64,000 bases of DNA, taken from JAICWP01 sp035252015 (GTDB taxonomy: Bacteria > Acidobacteriota > Terriglobia > Terriglobales > Acidobacteriaceae). The first letter of the stretch is position 1. Each line of letters opens with the position of its first letter. Below are positions 61,025 to 64,000 of this stretch, piece by piece. Location: NCBI GenBank assembly GCA_035252015.1, contig DATFDP010000162.1:1-64000 (forward strand). Reading direction: 5' to 3'. The position numbers were made by a program, and so were the translations under genes. Below the pieces are notes generated by a model. The model saw only the letters and a list, made by a program, of their open reading frames with translations, was not told where the DNA came from and searched no databases.

Positions 61025-62161
61025 TTACGCGGCGGGCTGCTGCTGGGTCATGCAGTGAATCGCCCCAAATCCCCAGATGAAATCGCCACAATAAATCCCC
61101 ACCACGTCGCGGTCGGAAAACACCTCAGCAAGAATGTTCAATGCCACGCGGTCGTTCTTGTCGTTGAACACGGGCACCAGCACCAGCCCATTGGCGATAT
61201 AGAAATTGGCGTAGCTGGCGGGCAACCGCCGTCCCTGAAAAGTGACTGGTCCGGGCATGGGCAGTTCGATCACGCGCAGCGGGCGCCCATCCTGGTCGCT
61301 CATCGAGCGCAGCCGGACCAGGTTTTCCTGCAAAGGGGCGAAATTCGGATCAGTGGGATCGCGTTCCACTACAGCCACGACCGTATCGGGCCCGGCAAAG
61401 CGAGCCAGGTCGTCCACATGGCCGTGTGTGTCGTCGCCCACGATGCCGCTGCCCAGCCACAGCACCTTGCTGATGCCCAGGTAATCGGCAAAGAGCTGTT
61501 CCAGTTGCTCGCGGTGGACTCGCAGGTTCCGTGCCTGCACCGGGCTGAGGAGGCATTCTTCCGTGGTCAGCAGCGTGCCCCAGCCATTCACGTCAATGCT
61601 GCCGCCTTCCAGCACAACGCGGTGTTTGCGGCCGCCCAGTTCCAGAATGGGCTGCGCCGCGGGGACCCGTTGTGAGGTGGCTATTTTCGCCGCAATAGCG
61701 GCATCATTTTTCCAGTTCGGATACTTGGCCCAGGCATTGAATCGCCAGGTGGTGGCCAGCAGCGGACGTTCTCCGGGCGGGTTCTGCGGCGCCCAAGTTC
61801 GCGGCGAGGAATCCTTGCGCAAAAAAATAGGGCCATAATCACGGGTCCAGACGCGGTCAGTCAGCCAGTGGTGAAAGCGCACCACCGTACCCAGTTCCAC
61901 CCCGGCTGTCTTCAGCAGCTTGCGCGCGCTGCGCTCGGCTTCGGCGTTGTTGACGATGATCTCGACAATCTCATGCCGCGCTAGATGGCGAACGATTTCC
62001 GCATACACCCAGAGAATGGGCTGAAATTTGCCCGGCCAGTCTTCGCGGTTGTGCGGCCAGGCGATCCAGGTGGCGGCGTGCGGCTCCCACTCCGCCGGCA
62101 TGCGGTAGCCGAGTTCCGCCGGGGTAGTGCCGGGAGGCAGGCTCTGGGGACGGGCGGTCAC
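61025..62161 (-). CDS. aguA: Agmatine deiminase
   Basis: 378 residues, guanidino-group-modifying fold. M-P-A-E-W-E-P-H near the start, W-T-R-D-Y-G-P, the catalytic His in D-D-T-H-G-H-V-D-D and the C-terminal nucleophile in G-A-I-H-C-M-T-Q-Q. It converts agmatine to N-carbamoylputrescine, which the coupled upstream gene product hydrolyses. Overlaps aguB by 4 bp (62158-62161). Confidence 0.94.
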   Translation of the reverse strand: MTARPQSLPPGTTPAELGYRMPAEWEPHAATWIAWPHNREDWPGKFQPILWVYAEIVRHLARHEIVEIIVNNAEAERSARKLLKTAGVELGTVVRFHHWLTDRVWTRDYGPIFLRKDSSPRTWAPQNPPGERPLLATTWRFNAWAKYPNWKNDAAIAAKIATSQRVPAAQPILELGGRKHRVVLEGGSIDVNGWGTLLTTEECLLSPVQARNLRVHREQLEQLFADYLGISKVLWLGSGIVGDDTHGHVDDLARFAGPDTVVAVVERDPTDPNFAPLQENLVRLRSMSDQDGRPLRVIELPMPGPVTFQGRRLPASYANFYIANGLVLVPVFNDKNDRVALNILAEVFSDRDVVGIYCGDFIWGFGAIHCMTQQQPAA

Positions 62162-63081
62162 GTTTGCGGCGTGTCCAGGAAACGGTGAGTGATGGGCGCG
62201 TAGCTGTCAATGCGACGGTCGCGCAGGAAGGGCCAGTTGCGGCGCACGTCCTCGAGCTTGCGCAAATCCACTTCGCCGATCAGGATTTCTTCCTCTTTAT
62301 TGGAGGCTTCGGCCACCACCGTGCCGAACGGATCGCACAGGAAAGATCCGCCCCAGAATTCCAGACCCTGCCCGGGCGCCTCTTTGCCGCGCACGTTTCC
62401 GGTTTCAAAGCCGACCCGGTTTACCGCGGCCACATACACGCCGTTTGAAATGGCGTGCGCCCGCTGGATGGTGCGCCAGGCGTCGTGCTGGGCGGCGCCG
62501 AATTCTTGCTTTTCCGCCGGATGCCAGCCGATGGCCGTGGGATAGAAAAGCACCTCCGCCCCCTGCAACGCGGTCAGGCGCGCGCCCTCCGGATACCACT
62601 GGTCCCAGCACACCAACGTGCCCAGCCGTCCAGCCTGCGTGTCGAAAGCGCGATAGCCCAGGTCGCCGGGCGTGAAGTAGAACTTCTCATAGTAGAGCGG
62701 GTCGTCTGGAATGTGCATTTTGCGGTAGAGACCGCGCAAGGCGCCATCGGCGTCAAACACCACCGCCGTATTGTGGTAGATGCCGGGGGCTCGTTTTTCG
62801 AACAGGGATGCAATGAGCACCACGCCCTGCTGCCGCGCCACCTGTGAAAGACGCGTGCTGCTGGGGCCGGGAATGGGCTCCGCCAAGTCGAACAGGCTGG
62901 CGTCTTCGCGCTGGCAGAAGTACTGGGTACGGAACAACTCCGGCAGGCAAACGACTTGCGCGCCACGCCCCGCGGCCTCGCGCACATGGTCCAAGGCGCG
63001 TTCCAGATTTTGCTCCGGATCGGGCGTGCACGACATCTGCACCAGCCCGACGCGAAACTTTTGCGGCTTGCTTTCTGCCAT
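62158..63081 (-). CDS. aguB: N-carbamoylputrescine amidohydrolase
   Basis: 307 residues, nitrilase superfamily. Catalytic triad Glu (C-L-P-E-L-F), Lys (Y-R-K-M-H-I-P-D-D) and Cys (V-C-W-D-Q-W-Y-P-E). It releases putrescine from N-carbamoylputrescine. The start is placed at M-A-E-S-K-P; Met 63093 is also possible. The frame is open to 63252 but that part overlaps the divergent promoter region. Confidence 0.94.
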   Translation of the reverse strand: MAESKPQKFRVGLVQMSCTPDPEQNLERALDHVREAAGRGAQVVCLPELFRTQYFCQREDASLFDLAEPIPGPSSTRLSQVARQQGVVLIASLFEKRAPGIYHNTAVVFDADGALRGLYRKMHIPDDPLYYEKFYFTPGDLGYRAFDTQAGRLGTLVCWDQWYPEGARLTALQGAEVLFYPTAIGWHPAEKQEFGAAQHDAWRTIQRAHAISNGVYVAAVNRVGFETGNVRGKEAPGQGLEFWGGSFLCDPFGTVVAEASNKEEEILIGEVDLRKLEDVRRNWPFLRDRRIDSYAPITHRFLDTPQT

Positions 63082-63238
63082 GGCCAATAGCATAGCAAAG
63101 GTTATTGTCCGGCCGGCTGAACGCCAGTAGAGAAGTAACTCGTTACGTCTCCCAGCCGAGCGCGATAGGACCTTCGGTTGACGGGGAACAAGCCAACGAT
63201 ATAGCTTGCTCTTTCCCTTGTAGCACGGGGAGGTGAAC

Positions 63239-64000
63239 GTGAAGCACGGCAATCACATGGGTGGAGAAGGCATTGAACGCAAGCTGCACGATCCGGTAGA
63301 AGACCGGCTCACGCCCCTGGAGCCGCTCGATATTGCGAGCGCCCGCTCGGTGGACGCGCTGGTGCGCGCGATGAGCAAGACTGCCTTCACCGGCCGGCAG
63401 CTGGGCGAGGCCGCCGATGTGCTCGAAGCAATGGCCCGCGACAAGGATTGCTTCGTGGTGATGACCCTGGCCGGCGCCATGACCGTTGCCAAGCAAGGCC
63501 TGATCATCACCGAGTTGATTGACCGCGGCATCGTAAAAGCCATCGTCTCCACCGGCGCGTTGATGGCGCATGGTCTGGTCGAGGCCACCGGGCGCGCCCA
63601 TTTTCGCGTCAATCCCGATTTCAAAGATGAAGAACTGTACGAGGCGGGCTACAACCGCGTCTACGACACCATCGAACCGGAGCAGAACCTCGACGATGTG
63701 GAGCGCGTGGTCTTCCGGGTTCTGCGGGGCTGGAATCCGGAGGAAGTCGTCTGCTCCTGGAAGCTGAATCGGGCCATCGGCAAGCATCTGCATGACAGCG
63801 TCGAGGAGCGCGGGATCCTGAAATCGGCTTACGAAAAGGACGTGCCGGTGTTTGTGCCCGCTTTTACAGATTCTGAACTGGGCCTGGATTTTGCCCTCGA
63901 CAACCGCATGCGAGCGCGAGAGAACAAGCCCAAGCTGCGCTATGATCCCTTCGAAGACCTGGAGCACTTTGCCGCCACCCTGCTGAAGCAGAAGCGGCTG
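63239..64000 (+). CDS. Deoxyhypusine-synthase-like protein (3' partial)
   Basis: 254 codons are visible; the frame runs off the window end. N-terminal helical part, then F-V-V-M-T-L-A-G-A-M-T-V-A-K-Q-G, V-S-T-G-A-L-M-A-H-G and the F-V-P-A-F-T-D-S-E-L-G-L-D-F segment, all typical of bacterial DHS-family proteins. The catalytic Lys would lie beyond the end. Bacteria lack hypusine; relatives make homospermidine or are of unknown role, and the divergent aguB-aguA putrescine genes support a polyamine function. GTG 63239 follows GGGGAGG at 63227-63233; GTG 63233 is an alternative. Confidence 0.85.
   Translation, partial: MKHGNHMGGEGIERKLHDPVEDRLTPLEPLDIASARSVDALVRAMSKTAFTGRQLGEAADVLEAMARDKDCFVVMTLAGAMTVAKQGLIITELIDRGIVKAIVSTGALMAHGLVEATGRAHFRVNPDFKDEELYEAGYNRVYDTIEPEQNLDDVERVVFRVLRGWNPEEVVCSWKLNRAIGKHLHDSVEERGILKSAYEKDVPVFVPAFTDSELGLDFALDNRMRARENKPKLRYDPFEDLEHFAATLLKQKRL

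Overview
The window reads as chromosomal DNA of an acidobacterium (Acidobacteriota, Terriglobia/Koribacter-like). The pointers are a duplicated FtsX/MacB permease of the ADOP type, a compact hopanoid operon, MBG-domain secreted proteins, high GC with dense ATGA-coupled genes, and several families of short intergenic inverted repeats. This placement is an inference from gene content, not a phylogeny.

Layout. 0-7 kb: a 5'-truncated MBG-repeat exoprotein, an SH3/TPR envelope protein, a coupled catalytic plus non-catalytic M16 peptidase pair, and a cupin. 7-15 kb: a GH15 glycoside hydrolase, dapD, a two-gene 2-oxoacid:ferredoxin oxidoreductase (korAB), and a coupled PIG-L deacetylase/glycosyltransferase pair. 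15-20 kb: lysine/diaminopimelate genes asd, lysC, dapB and dapA on the minus strand; DapA carries an unusual long tail ending in a Cys/His mini-domain. 20-24 kb: galT, a hypothetical gene and recN.

24-36 kb: a hopanoid operon, ispH-shc-hpnH-unknown-hpnA-hpnG-two Zn alcohol dehydrogenases-hpnC-hpnD-hpnE. It covers squalene synthesis (HpnCDE), cyclisation (Shc) and side-chain attachment and trimming (HpnH, HpnG). The two dehydrogenases and the unknown gene are candidates for unassigned steps. 36-43 kb: a methyltransferase, a metallo-beta-lactamase-fold hydrolase, an aminotransferase, tRNA-Gln(CTG) and the ADOP permease.

43-56 kb is the most unusual part. A secreted cupredoxin and a Cyc2-like one-heme cytochrome/beta-barrel protein lie next to a nine-gene minus-strand operon. 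That operon encodes a membrane-bound group 4 [NiFe] hydrogenase (HycG, HycF, HycD, HycE and HyfB-like subunits plus maturation protease). It is joined to a HydG/HydB-type flavin and iron-sulfur module and a formate-dehydrogenase-like molybdopterin subunit in which the catalytic Cys/Sec-His pair reads Phe-Cys. The cupredoxin, cytochrome-porin and hydrogenase operons each have a pair of CRP/FNR-type palindromes upstream, spaced exactly 22 bp, which suggests one regulon.

56-64 kb: an anti-sigma-type kinase, two unknown envelope proteins, a CocE/NonD hydrolase, a LeuB-like dehydrogenase, and a polyamine set (aguB-aguA divergent from a 3'-truncated deoxyhypusine-synthase-like gene).

Intergenic DNA holds two kinds of repeat: degenerate 7-bp tandem arrays that all fit the unit CYRANTN and often touch stop codons, and several short inverted-repeat (MITE-like) families. 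No rRNA, CRISPR array, transposase or prophage was seen.
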